Position numbers and translations under genes: made by a program. 64,000 nucleotides of DNA from Lates calcarifer (taxonomy: Eukaryota; Chordata; Actinopteri; Centropomidae): the NCBI RefSeq assembly GCF_001640805.2, contig NC_066836.1, positions 3,854,071-3,918,070 on the forward strand, read 5' to 3'. Of the stretch, positions 52,846 to 64,000 are shown one piece after another; position 1 is the stretch's first letter; each line of letters opens with the position of its first letter. The notes beneath the pieces are model-generated. The model worked only from the letters and a program-made list of their open reading frames with translations. It was not told where the DNA came from and ran no database searches.

Positions 52846-53309
52846 CAGCCAATCACGTTTCGCTCCATCCCCTGTGGAACGTGACGCCACAAGCCCGGGG
52901 GCTCTCCACAGGTGATTGGTGGCCTCGGCCGTCCAATCACAGGCCGTCTTTTACAGCAAAGTTGTTAACCCCCAACAGTAGCACTTTGGTTTCCACCTCT
53001 CTAGTTTCAGCCTGCTTTACATCGACAGGAAAATACTGACTTTTCATCGACCGAAAAACGCTTTTATTACGGGCTGGATACGAACCGGACAGCGGCTCTT
53101 CCCACCAGGACACCGGCTCACCGTTTGGTGTTTTATTATGAAACCAACTAGGAGAACTAGCTGTGGCTAACGTTAGTGTTAGTTGGCTCCCTCTCTGGCT
53201 AGCTGCGTCGTGTTGGTGTTGCCTGGCGTTTTTTTTTTTTCACTTCTGACTTGCAGAAATGTTGCCCATCTGTCTTTAAATCCCCGACGTGTGCTGAATG
53301 ATCGACTTG
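52846..53309 (+). promoter_or_regulatory. orphan CCAAT-rich promoter with first exon
   Basis: GC rises abruptly. Three NF-Y-type CCAAT boxes occur within 90 bp: ccaatcac at 52849, attgg at 52915 and ccaatcac at 52933. There is no TATA box. Sequence downstream runs to a strong donor, gacttg|gtgagt, at 53309/53310. A T-run plus cttgcag (acceptor-like) at 53256 would allow the last 53 nt to be a separate exon. The gene served is unknown: it points toward epc1, so an alternative upstream epc1 promoter is the simplest guess. Confidence 0.5.
53257..53309 (+). other. candidate exon of unassigned transcript
   Basis: Acceptor-like tgacttgcag before it and gtgagt after. It contains an ATG whose frame (MIDL) reaches the donor. 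It may simply be the end of a longer first exon. No homology recognised. Confidence 0.35.
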
Positions 53310-55842
53310 GTGAGTATTTTCTTATAATGTTTTAACTTGAATCGATAGCTGCTTAAAAAAAGAGGCCCATCGTGAAAAGTGTTTCTGGCATCAGATGATT
53401 TCATACACGCAATCAAATTCCTGGCTGGTCAGCTGGATGCAATTCAGCACTAAAACCACAAGTTACTAATCACTTTGTCAGCTCTCGAAGCGGGAAGATT
53501 GTGATATCGATCGATGTAGGCAGAGGAAACGTTTTTCATTGTATAAAACAAAAAATCGAGTTCAGTAGTTGTTAAGATAAATGGCAAAATTAGAATGTCG
53601 GAAACCTGATCTGGCTAATGGGGGGGGCATCAGCAGGAGGCGGAGGTGTCGATGAAGGGCTCAGAGACAATTTTGACATGATTTCACGTGAAGGTTTTTT
53701 TTTTCATCATCTTGGTTTGAAATGTAACATTGTTCGATCACAGGCTTTAGGGTGTGTGGCTAAACAGTGCCAGGCAGCTCCTGTGGTCTGCCAGGGAACT
53801 GCTCGGCCCTGGCCTGCATGGGTCTGGATCACAGGCTATATCCCTTTTATCCCTCCTCTGCATTAGTAGCTCCTCTCCTAAAACGCACACCTCTCCCTAC
53901 AAGGACTCAAAAAAGGGGGGAGAGACCTTTTATGAGTGATTTGGCCTCCCTGTGCAGATGTAGTTTGGGAGACCAGGATTAGAGCTGCCTCATGGTGACT
54001 AGCAATGGTTGTAGTACTATCATCATTAGTTAATAATTCATGGTAAAATCCTGCTCAGAGTACCTGATTGTTAGGGCTTACTACATCTAGTAAGCTGTGA
54101 ATCGGAAAAGTACAAAAAAAAATAAGAGTCTGGGTATTGTGTGACAAACCCCACCCACATGGGACATTTGTAGGCTAGCACAAAGTATGCGAGGTATGAG
54201 AATACTGCTTGTTAGGTTGAAATGGTCTTTTTGTGTTTTACATAACAGTTAACCCTAAACTTTAACTTGGAGGACTAGTATTTGTAAGCCTTGCCATTGT
54301 CATTTTTGCACTATCACAGGACACTGAGGCCTTGACCTCAGACTCGAATGCTTCCCTTTTTTTGGATTAAGTCATAGGCTGATAATCAAAGAACATATCA
54401 AGAGATTTATCACGAATACAGCTCAGTTTCAGTGTAACTGAAGGGGAAATCATAGTTCTAAAATGGGTAATATTTCAAAAGGCAGGAATGGGTATTATAG
54501 TCTCTGCATTATTTAGTGCTTCCAATTCTGAGTGTTTCTATCGCAGGAACATGCAAATATACGACCATCTGAGCATTTTACACAGCCATAATGTCATGGT
54601 TCAACTGCCAGACAGAAGAAAGGGTAAAGGAGCCGCAATATTGCTAACACTGTATTGATAATGTATCATAAGTAGGACTGGGATGACAAGAAAGTTTAAG
54701 TAAACAATAAATAAGGACAAAAATATTGATAAGTCACTAGTTTTATCTTAAATGGAATCAGGAAGTTGTTTCTCTGACAACACATTCAGTATTCAAATAC
54801 AAATTTTTATCTTGTGGTTTCATGTACCACAGTGCATCATCACAATGCTGTTATGAATAACAGAACTCCTTCCTGGTGAGAAATATGCATGAATACACAG
54901 GATACATTACTTTGGTGACAGGGTACAGTTTAACTGTTAATTCTTTGCAGGGTCTCAGGTTTAACTTAACCCCTCAGATGGTGACCTCTAGTGGTATTCA
55001 GGTGCAGAGTCAGGTTTGTCACCACAAGTAACCCCTTTTAAATGTTAAGTCTTTTGACCTTGTAGTAACATAAAAAGACATAAGAGTCTGCAGCAGTGTT
55101 AGTGACTCTGTGTGGCCATGCTGAGCCACAGCAGGTAGTTTAGCCAAATGCTAAAGTCAACCTGCTAACATGTTCACAGTGAATGGTGGTGGTGCTAGTG
55201 GCACTAGATTACAAGTCAAGGGGACTCATCTTCTGGTAGCTATGAATGTCTGTACTATTTTTCTGTGAACCTAGTGGGTGTGGAGATATTTAGATAACTG
55301 AAAACTGGTGATTTTCTGCCAAATGCTAAAGTCATAAGGGTTCATTCTCTGGGGAGATTAAATATCAGCACCAGATTTCGTGGGAGCTCTTTACAAACCA
55401 ATCGAAAAAAACAGTCGAAATATTTCAGTCAAAACCCAACATGTCAACTTCACCATTGCAGGGAAAGGATGTAAATAAATAAATAAATAAACCTGCTTAA
55501 TATGATTTCACCATACAAAAGTCTCTTTGGTGCAACCTGTGTACACAGCCAGGTGTGGTCGTTGGAGGGTCGGACCAGGCAGTGCTGCAGACAATCACGA
55601 TCAGGTGGTAGACAAATGTTTTGTGTAGTTGCTCCACCCAGACGGTCCTTTCCTAAACCTCATTTTAATCAGCAAATGATCTTAGTGAGGTCTCTTTTTA
55701 ACCAGACTTGCAAGCCACTGGGTTTAATGTTTTTCCTGTAACTGAGTTGTCATAATGTCTTTCATTTAAAAGCTTTGTGTTTGTGTAGACTGTCAGAGTT
55801 TTTGGCTAAATGTCCCTGTTGCTTTTGTCAATTGCCTCTCAG
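53310..55842. other. spacer between orphan promoter and candidate exon
   Basis: 2.5 kb, no gene seen. Holds a degenerate dispersed repeat (55135-55455) and a short (AAAT)n at about 55474-55492. Confidence 0.7.
55135..55455. repeat. degenerate teleost dispersed repeat
   Basis: Phrases such as gtggtgctagtggcactaga, tagctatgaatgtctgtac, ggagatattta and aaaacccaacatgtcaac follow the order of an abundant fish repeat I recall (gctagaggaaaagtc, catgaatgtctgtac, gagatatttc, aaaccacaaatgtcaac). Two units about 130 bp apart are visible. Confidence 0.6.
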
Positions 55843-55929
55843 GTCCTCATGATGCAGTCATTGGATTTAATGATGAGGAAACCTCAGTTCATATGGGTGG
55901 ACCCTGGATAAACCCAGTGTCATCAAAAG
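55843..55929 (+). other. candidate 87-nt exon of unassigned transcript
   Basis: Good splice sites: gcctctcag before, gtaagg after. One frame is open throughout (HDAVIGFNDEETSVHMGGPW, then INPVSSK). If it is spliced to 53309 and the MIDL start is used, the frame closes after 26 codons, which would make it 5' UTR. Could be an upstream epc1 exon; I do not recognise the peptide. Confidence 0.35.
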
Positions 55930-56025
55930 GTAAGGTGTTTTACTGGTTGTGTTTTTATTTATATGTACACTCACACAGCTGCTCAGTATTTTGGATCTAA
56001 ATATTCACTAAATGTTGTGTGCAGT

Positions 56026-56068
<43 letters not shown>

Positions 56069-57059
56069 TGTGTGCTTACTCCATACAAACATGCATGTTG
56101 GTGTCCTGTCCTGAAAATCTAGATCATTTGGCTGTCAGACCAGAAGAGGGCGACATTGTTCATGTGGTGAACATGTTGCTGTGAAGCGTTTTCACCTGGA
56201 ACAAACATTTTTTTTCTGTTGGGAGCTATTATGGGATCATTGCTGATGGATGAGGTTTGGTGGATCTGAATTGTTATCTCTGTTCAGTTTGTTGGATTTG
56301 AGGCGTTGGCTTGTTATGGATTTATGATTTTATTCCTCCAGTTTTGCACTAAAGCATAAAATCAACTACCATAAAATAAGTCTTAAGAGTAGATTAGTGT
56401 TTGATTTCCTTATTTTACATAGTTTTGATAAGAAATAATAGTTTGGGTTAAAATTAACTTCTAAATAAAACTGAGTAGGTCGTGGCTCTTAATATTTTAG
56501 GGTATTATATCGTATTGTCCTAATGGTAATCTGTTTAATTAAACCAGGCAATAATCATTTTAACCATCCATTATGATATTAGTGAATTACTAAAAGGAAA
56601 AGTTATTGAAAAGTTAGAATAAAGTTGGAGAGATGATCTTTTAATTTCTCATGATTTCAGAGTTCTGGGAAAACTAAAGGTAGATATAATATCATACTAT
56701 TCAATTAACACCAAAATTTGAATAAGTAAGCCTTTTTATCACTGCAGCAAATTTAATAAAATTTTGTGTTTAATTGTCTTTTTTGTTATACACTTATGAA
56801 TTATTTTGTTGCATTTATCTTATTTATTCATTTTGGCTTATATTATTAATTTTAATTTCCGTCCCTCTAAATGAATATTATTTAATTATATATAAGTTAT
56901 TTGTGTATTTTAACCTTTTTAATTACATTTTAATTTGCCTCCAATTTATTTGGAGGTTTTATTAATATACAGTCTATTATCTACTTATTTTATTATCGCA
57001 ATATATTTTTCGGCCGTGCCTAATGTTTATTTCAATAATTTATGTGTATGTGTGGAGAG
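55930..57059. other. AT-rich spacer upstream of epc1
   Basis: 1.1 kb. (TG)n at 56029-56067, then very AT-rich DNA (56340-57010) with no gene. Confidence 0.75.
56029..56067. repeat. (TG)n microsatellite
   Basis: About 19 uninterrupted TG units. Confidence 0.95.
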
Positions 57060-57446
57060 GAGTTAGTTTGCAAGAAATGCCCCCTTCCCCCCACCCCCGC
57101 AACGCGCAAGCGCTCGGGACCGTGTGGGAATGGTCGGTCCGCGAACTGGGGGTTGGACCGCTCCGAGCGAAACAGCGCAAAAGAGTTTTAAATGTCCGCC
57201 ATGTTGTCCATGGCGCACTGAACCAACGATAGGGAGCGGAGCGTCGGAAAAAAACAGTCCGAGAGAGAGCGACCAAGATCCGGGCCTTCCCCCGGCTCCG
57301 TTGGCGACGCCCTAAATACAAGCTACAACCATTCGAACGTTAGAATAGAGATTAACCGCACAGAAACATCCATGAAAGCTCCACTCGGTACCGTTTTGAA
57401 TATTAGGAGATCGGATAGATTTATATTGCATCTCGAATTGTGAAAA
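57060..57446 (+). promoter_or_regulatory. epc1: epc1 CpG-rich promoter and 5' UTR
   Basis: An abrupt switch from very AT-rich DNA to CpG-dense sequence (57085-57330), with no TATA box. A YY1-type element (ccgccatgttg) is at 57196-57206. The transcription start was not located, but the lack of an acceptor before the ATG suggests that the 5' UTR is continuous with the first coding exon. Confidence 0.7.
57192..57221 (+). other. epc1: upstream ORF in epc1 5' region
   Basis: ATG TCC GCC ATG TTG TCC ATG GCG CAC TGA: a nine-residue frame with three in-frame ATGs, 225 nt before the epc1 start. It matters only if transcription starts upstream of it. Confidence 0.4.
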
Positions 57447-57599
57447 ATGAGTAAATTGTCGTTTCGGGCACGGGCGCTGGACGCTTCCAAGCCACTACCC
57501 GTCTTCCGTTGTGAGGATTTACCCGACCTACACGAATATGCATCCATTAACCGGGCAGTGCCGCAGATGCCTACGGGGATGGAGAAAGAAGAGGAATCG
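57447..57599 (+). CDS. epc1: enhancer of polycomb homolog 1, first coding exon
   Basis: 153 nt, phase 0 at the end (gaatcg|gtatgc), encoding MSKLSFRARALDASKPLPVF, RCEDLPDLHEYASINRAVPQ and MPTGMEKEEES. This matches the start of the EPcA domain of EPC1 almost residue for residue as I recall the human protein. EPC1 is the nuclear scaffold that links TIP60/KAT5 with ING3 and MEAF6 in the NuA4 histone acetyltransferase complex; the EPcA region makes those contacts. EPC1 is favoured over the paralogue EPC2 because of the itgb1/nrp1 synteny and the sequence. Remaining exons lie beyond the window. Confidence 0.93.
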
Positions 57600-60500
57600 G
57601 TATGCTTTAACAGTTAGAAAATGTGAAAATATACGCTTTGGTTTATTTTTTATTTTTACATGATCAGAGGCGTCCCTCTTTTTTTCCTGCGCAAGCTTTC
57701 ACAAAATGGCGGCCAATTTTCTCAGAAGAAACACGACAGAATTCAGTTGCAGACGCCTCATATGTGGGACTCGGACGAATGTCTGGGTAAAGCGGGGATG
57801 CTTTGTGTCATTGTTCGATAAAATTGCCCGGTTTGGCCGGGTTATTTATGTGTGAGGTGATTTTCTGAGTACAAAGGAGTCATGTGACTTCAGCAATTCC
57901 GACATTTTGTCTTGTCTGTCAGGATGGGGCCTTGTGTTGGCGTAATTGCGAAGGGCCAGGGCAAGGGGGAGCTAGTGATTTCATATTATATGTGGCATCT
58001 GTGCCACCAGCAGACAGAAATGTCAACACTGCTGCCATGCATTTAAAATATGTCATTTTTAAAAGTTACAGTATACATGTTTGTGCGTGTTGTCATGGTT
58101 TTTACGTTATTCTCAGTCGCGCATGTTGTCACAATTAAGGGACAGTTTGCTGTTAGCTTTTAATCATGTCAGGGTTGTTTATGTATGAAACAGCCCATCG
58201 TGTTTATTTGTACGGAGGCTGTGGGTTGTGATCCTACACTGTATACGTAACCCAGCTGTTGTCATTCAGTTATTGCATCAAAAAACACTGTTTGAACAAC
58301 ACATGTAAAGGTAATCATCCTGTTTGTATAGATGTCAGACAGGCATATTATTTAATCCCCCTGTTTTACACAACCTGGGGAGATTTCTTTTAGTATATTA
58401 ACCTGTGTCGTTATAAGCATTTCTCTGGTTTTTCAGTGTTGGCAGTTGGTTTGCTAGACAAGCACATTAAAGCTAAAAATCAAAGTGTCCAATGCATGAA
58501 AATTTTGAAATGACTGAGCTGGGAAACTCTGCTCCCTATTTTTGGCAGATAGGTTGCTGTCATTTGGCAGATCCTTGGAGTATCCTGACAGTGCATTTGG
58601 AAAGATAGATGAGATTTAGGGATGCACCAGCCACAGAGGCAGGTAGATAAACAAAGTCTGCTCCTCTCTCTGGTTTGTGCAGCATCCCGCAGGGGCGTTG
58701 TAGTTATCTCTAGGATGTAGTGGGTTGTTTGTAAACTAGATTCACCTCATTGGAATTTTTTACTTTGCTCATCTGTTCTGTACATGCCATTTATCAGACA
58801 GCAGCGAGAGCACAGTGAGGCTTGTATTCTGGGTCCCCTTAGCAATATACTGACTTCTCCAAGGGTGCAGCTTTGTAGCTAACCCAGCAGGCTTCGCTAA
58901 TGGTTACATCTGAGGAGCATGTAAATAGGGAATATCACTACGGGCGTCTGTGGTGGATGCCGCTGTTATTCGCTGAAGGTGTGTTGCAGCCTAGTCTGCT
59001 CTTGCAGAGGCCCAGAGTCAGGGGTTCAGTGTGTCAGATGGCACAGCAGGCTGGCAGACCAGCGGCACGTGGCGCTCAGGAGGAGATCAGGGCAGCAGGA
59101 GGAGGGATGGAGGAAGGGGGAGGTTGCTGTCACTTCAAAGTCTGTGCTCCGCTCAGCTGGAGTGCTCGGTTATGTAACAGTTATTATCATAAGAGGTAGG
59201 CCAAGGCCCGCTGCATGCCAGCCACTCAGCGCTTGGAGCTGTCATGAATTTTTACGTCAGAGTTTGCTTTGAATTATTAATGGTGATATTGATCTTTAAA
59301 ACACTCCCTCTCTCTTAGGGTATAGAGCTGTTGCTTTATTGTGCTGTAAAACTGTTTATTTTTAGCTTTGTGGGCCTGATTGTGCACTCATTGATCTGCA
59401 CAAGGATGCCTGACATCTCTGGAGATGTGCTTGACCCACTGAGCGTAAACTGTACATTTCATTTTGAGCAGCCATCCTGAAAGCATTTTGGAGAAAGCAT
59501 CAGCTTTGCATGTTTCGCTCACCACCACCACCTCAACCATACGAACAACCCACTTGATGTTCAGTGGTCTACAGGGTGACTGTGTGGTGTCACTGTGCTT
59601 CCTGACTCTCTGAGAGCTGATGAGAGCTTTTAACAGTGAGCTGTTGAACTCCGACTACAGAACAACTTTTCAGATTTGGACCCTCCGGTACGCTGCATTT
59701 TAGCCCTGCTTGTTTCAAGCCTACAGTGAGCATGGGGCTGCTGCTGCAGCACTTCCTTTTTAAAAGTCACATCTCAGCCCCGGCATGTGGTTTTGTAATA
59801 TGCAGGCTGTGCATGTGTATATGTGTCTGCGTAGCATGGCTTTGACTGAAGAGCCGTCATTGCTGAAATTCCCTCCGCACGTGCAGCTTGTTTGTTTTGG
59901 GCCAGACACTTTCTCTTGTGTTTACGTTTGGGTGAAAGTGAGGTCAATGTCTGCGGCCCTGGTGGGAACCCACAGGCATCTGTTGTGTTTGCCTCTTTGC
60001 CAGACACAGTTCTTGTACTCACACACAGACACACACACTGATTTTGGCAGACCACCAGTTTCTCACTGTGTGACCTTGCTGGGTGGGAATTTGGGGCATG
60101 TCACCTGTCCAAAGTCTGTACAGCCTACATGCTGTGAAATTGAAAGTTGCCTTTGTCAGCCGTTTCCTCCTCCATTTTTCTTTCACTGGTGACAGTTTTG
60201 TATTGACGTGTAATGTGGGCAGCGTGGGAAATTAACACCAGCCTCAGGGGCAAGTTCTTGAATCCAGCTCTTGGCTGGTTTGCCAGCTAGGCAAGCCTCA
60301 GCTGGAGCAGCTCCTAAGAATGACCGTTGAATTAAGGAATCCTCCAGTCAATAACCCATGGATGGAAAATTACTTATGTTTGTGATTTATTGGTTTCACT
60401 GCATTATTATGCAATACTGCCTCAGTCTTATTTTACCAGCCACATTAATTTGTGAAATGGAAAGTTTCTCAGCTCATGCTCTGCTACTTTACAAACTGCT

Positions 60501-63500
60501 TAGCAGAGTGGGAACAGCCAAAAACGCAGTCTTTATTGCTGCCGTTAATTTCCCACCCCACTTACGCTGGGTGTTCATCCTCTCCCACGCGAGTGCACAA
60601 ACCTGCTTTGTACCGAGGCTGCATATCCCTCGACAGCTCCACCGTCGGCTGTCCATCAAGCTAAGTGGCATTTACAGTGTCTGGGACAGTAGCTGTCAGA
60701 GACCGAGACCGGGGGAAGGTGGAGGAGGCTCCGGCTGCCTCAGCAGACAGTGATCGATGTGGTCATTTTAGAGGGCTATTTCTGGACTGCTGTGTGTATG
60801 TGTGAGAAAGCGAGACTGAGAGAAAGTGTGTGTGTGTGTGTGTGTGTGAGGGCACCAGCCAATGACTGTTCACCTCAATCTGAGTCTATTTATTCTCAGG
60901 CAAATAGCCACGGCCTGGAAAAGTAAACAAACATACTGCTTGATTAGGTTTGGCAGCTGACACAATTTTTTTTAAGTTTTTTTTGCTCAAGGCCACTTGA
61001 TTTTATGAGTTTCTCCCTCTGCTGTGGAGCAGCCAGAGGAAGTTGATGCGAGGGTCTGTGAGGGAATATGGGAATCAAATGGGAACGTGAAGGTTATACA
61101 AGCGTACAAGCAAAAGCTACAGATCAGGTCAAATGTGTAGAGTTTTTATTCCCGTATGAAGACGCCTTAGGGAAGCTCTGAGAATAAAAACCGAAAGTCT
61201 CGTCCTCAGCAGCTTCTCCAGCTATGGGAGCAGCTAACATTATCAGAACAGATCGCCAGAGCACATGGCGCCATAAATGTAAAGTACAATCACTTGCCCC
61301 GGGTATAACAGACTGTGTGTAGAATATTGCCAGCCCCAAAAGTCCAAATGGCGTTGATGAACACGGGGTTCTGGGACGCAATAAAAGATTTTTTATAGTA
61401 TACTGAAACTGTTAGAGATGATGATATACTGAAGGTCACACATTATAAAGTTAACTTTTAAAACTTTCCTGTACTTTTTTTTTTCTCTTTTTTTTTAACT
61501 GTGAATGATGAGTGACGTCCGGTCACTTTTTGCCAGTACCAGAGGCATTTAATACTCCATTATTATTGTTGTCATCTTGTGAAGAAGCAGTTATTGTGAT
61601 CCAGTGTTGTCTAAAGTGATCAATAAATGCAGATGCTTTTCACACATTGTGCACACTCATTTGAAAGTGAACATGATAATTGTCTTAATTGTTCAGTTTG
61701 TAAGTGTGAAAATTTTCTCTGAACAATTCGTCATTGTGTCCACATGTTGCAGTCTTGGCTTTTAGATGGAAAAGCTGCAGTTGTGTTATATGAAGTAACA
61801 CGTGACTATATGGAAGAGTATAGTCTGCACTGAATGCTGTAGAACTGCCCTTTGTGTCTTCATGGTCTCTGAAAGTGTCAAGGACAATCTGTATAAAAAC
61901 ACTGTAGCATTGAAAAGCTTGGCTTTTGGTGTTGTTCAAAAGATACATATTTATCAGAGTTTCTTGAGAGGCAGCACGCCTACATGATTTAACCCAACTG
62001 TTTGCCATCCCTATGTTTGGTTTCTTCTAAGCAGTCAGCCTTTTCTCCTGGCCTTCATCCGGTGCCCGGGGCTGCTTAGAGTAAAAAGAAATCCAGATGA
62101 TGTGAATCCCAAAGATGAGGAGATGACCTTTTAAAACCGGCTCATAAATGTGAAAATACCTTATCAATTATAATGTTGATTCAGAAGTCAGTAATTCAGA
62201 TTCATTTAATAATGGTAATGATTACTGTGCTCCTGCAGGGCTTTTCTGTTGAAGTAGTAGCCACACAAGGGCAGTCAATGTAGGAATCTTTGTGATATAC
62301 AACCAGCTTGAAGTTGAGTAGTGCAAATAGTAGTTACAAACCACAGAGTAGTTTCTTGACAGATCCATGAAAAATCTATTTCCCTTATTTCTGAATTCTG
62401 CACAGATGTAAAACTGTAAGTGAAGACTGAAAATCAAAATGGTGCATTGTCATGCAGTCTGAGAATAGAGAAATTTACAAGATGTAGAGCAAGACAGTAG
62501 AAATTTGTCCATGGTCAGATTTGGTCACGCATCTTTATAGCAAGTTTTTTGTTTCTTGTTAAATTAGAAGCCAGAAATCCAGAGAATCTATGACTGACTT
62601 TCCCATCTGGTTATCTATGAGGGAATAATCATGATATGAAATCACCTATACCTTTTCAAAGAGGACCAACACATGTAAAACCTCAATCTTTGTGAAATGG
62701 TGCCAGCAGTAAATTTGATCGTGCACCTATGTTATGACAGATGCCTACATGTGAGATGAGCTGTAGATAAAGCAAGTGGAGCTTGAAATACAGTCGGTGT
62801 GACGGCTCATGTTACCTGTGAATAAGAAGCAGGGGCTTAATTGAGTTAACTGCATTAGGTGTTAAGAATCTAATTCACACCACTACCTCTGAACGTCGGG
62901 CTGCTCAGGCTGAATCAGAATGAAGCTCGTTACTTGCTAATGTTGCAGCCTGGCACGTGAGATACACAGCAGTGACTGTGTGACGTGACTCTTGATAGTT
63001 TTGGCTCCAGGTAAATTCAGTTGCAGGTACAGCGTGGCACTTCCTCATTGAAGCACACACAAACACACATACTCGCTGTCTTTCTGACTCATTCACTCAC
63101 TCTCTGCACCTTCCCTAGGCACAAATCTTCTCCCCCTTCCTCCTCCACCCACTCCCCTACCAACCCCTGTGCCTTTGACAGCCGCCGGGAAAACAATAAA
63201 CACACACCTTCTCTCCAGAGAGCTGTTGTACGAGGCCGGCAGCACGCTGCCTTGTTGACAGACTGCCTGCCAGGGGCTCGATGCCCAGCTCTGGGCCAAA
63301 GGCTCTACTACTACGACTGACTGGAACTGTTCAGACAAGCAGCCTGCCAGTGAACCAGTTAGTCAGCCATCCAGCCTGTCTGCCTGCCTGCCTTCCGGCG
63401 CATTCCCCCTCCTCAGCAGGCTTGGCAGCGGCAGGCTCTCATCACACTTGCGGCGGGTAGATAAGGCCAACTGACTGAGCGTTGTAGACAAAAACAGTGT

Positions 63501-64000
63501 CAAGTTTCCCCCCTCTGTGTTTGTGCTCTTGAGAGTGATTGGACGGCAGGTTCAGATTTGTTCCTACACGCCAGTCTAGAGCCAATCAGTAATTTTTCTT
63601 GCACATATTGAGACAACAACACCTTCCCTGACAGTGTAGACGTAGCAGCAGATGTTTTGATTTGGTTCTGCTTCTCCTGGCGGTGCTGTTTGTTCCTGTA
63701 GCGGCCTGGACGCCAAATACTGCTCATTGTGTAACTGGATAATCGTCAGTTTCCTCCCGCACCTCTGCAGGTGTCTATGAGTCAGTGTGTTGTTTCCCCC
63801 CTCAGAATAACAAAGTATACAAGATTTGTTTTGTCCCAGCTGTTTCATAAACTTGTCTTGGAGTGTTCACCTTTTGCTTTGCTTTTTTAAGGACCGCATC
63901 TCTTCACTACTTTGTAACCCACCTGTTGTAGGTGACAGCAACATTAAATCTTAAAGAGGTTGATGTTTTCTCTCACTGTATTAAAGCTGAAATAGAAACG
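57600..64000 (+). other. epc1 intron 1, partial
   Basis: 6.4 kb. A second YY1-type element in reverse (aaaatggcggcc) is at 57703-57714, and a (TG)n run at about 60829-60848. Open frames at 58900-59199, 59774-60192 and 60358-60753 have no splice context or homology I recognise. No RNA gene or exon seen. Confidence 0.75.

Noticed and set aside
57447..57599. Exon considered as epc2
   Set aside because: The N-terminus fits EPC1 best from memory and the itgb1-nrp1 neighbours match the EPC1 locus.
60358..60753. 131-codon open frame (+) in epc1 intron 1
   Set aside because: Does not match the expected continuation of EPC1 after exon 1 (EHHLQRA...), and no promoter or splice context.

Overview
This is vertebrate genomic DNA, almost certainly from a teleost, and the short introns, microsatellite load and repeat types suggest a percomorph-like fish. 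The species cannot be read from the sequence. It holds three protein-coding genes, all on the + strand: the 3' half of a neuropilin-1 gene (nrp1, 12 exons, 3406-24129), a complete integrin beta-1 gene (itgb1, noncoding exon near 30.9 kb, coding 41455-50864) and the first coding exon of enhancer of polycomb homolog 1 (epc1, 57447-57599). NRP1-ITGB1-EPC1 is also the relative order at human 10p11, so this is conserved synteny. The a/b ohnolog status of each gene cannot be settled here.

Layout: 1-3405 is an nrp1 intron. 3406-12078 carries the C-terminal part of coagulation-factor-like domain b1 and all of b2. 16256-17042 is the Thr/Pro-rich linker, 19807-22655 the MAM domain, and 22795-24129 the juxtamembrane segment, membrane helix and short tail ending in SEA. 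A 3' UTR of about 3.6 kb follows. The nrp1-itgb1 spacer (about 27.7-30.8 kb) contains a scrambled Tc1/mariner fossil. itgb1 has a GC-rich promoter, a noncoding first exon, a 10.4-kb first intron and 15 constitutive coding exons; joined, these give 798 residues, the length of human ITGB1. A 16th, alternative terminal coding exon encodes a beta1D-like (striated-muscle type) tail 5' of the beta1A exon. Downstream lies an unassigned CCAAT-rich promoter with one or two candidate exons (52.85-55.93 kb), then the CpG-rich epc1 promoter and first exon. The last 6.4 kb is epc1 intron 1.

All exon boundaries were set by reading frame, GT-AG sites and homology recalled from human NRP1, ITGB1 and EPC1. 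The codon phases join without error across all 12 nrp1 exons and all itgb1 exons. The products act mainly at the cell surface (neuropilin-1: semaphorin/VEGF co-receptor; integrin beta-1: matrix receptor subunit) or in chromatin (EPC1: NuA4/TIP60 scaffold). They are neighbours by ancestry, not an operon-like system. I found no new biological system. The most rewarding items are the conserved beta1D exon with RBFOX-type motifs, the orphan promoter between itgb1 and epc1, a scrambled transposon with a perfect hairpin, a 211-bp tandem duplication in itgb1 intron 1, and several alternative-splicing signals.
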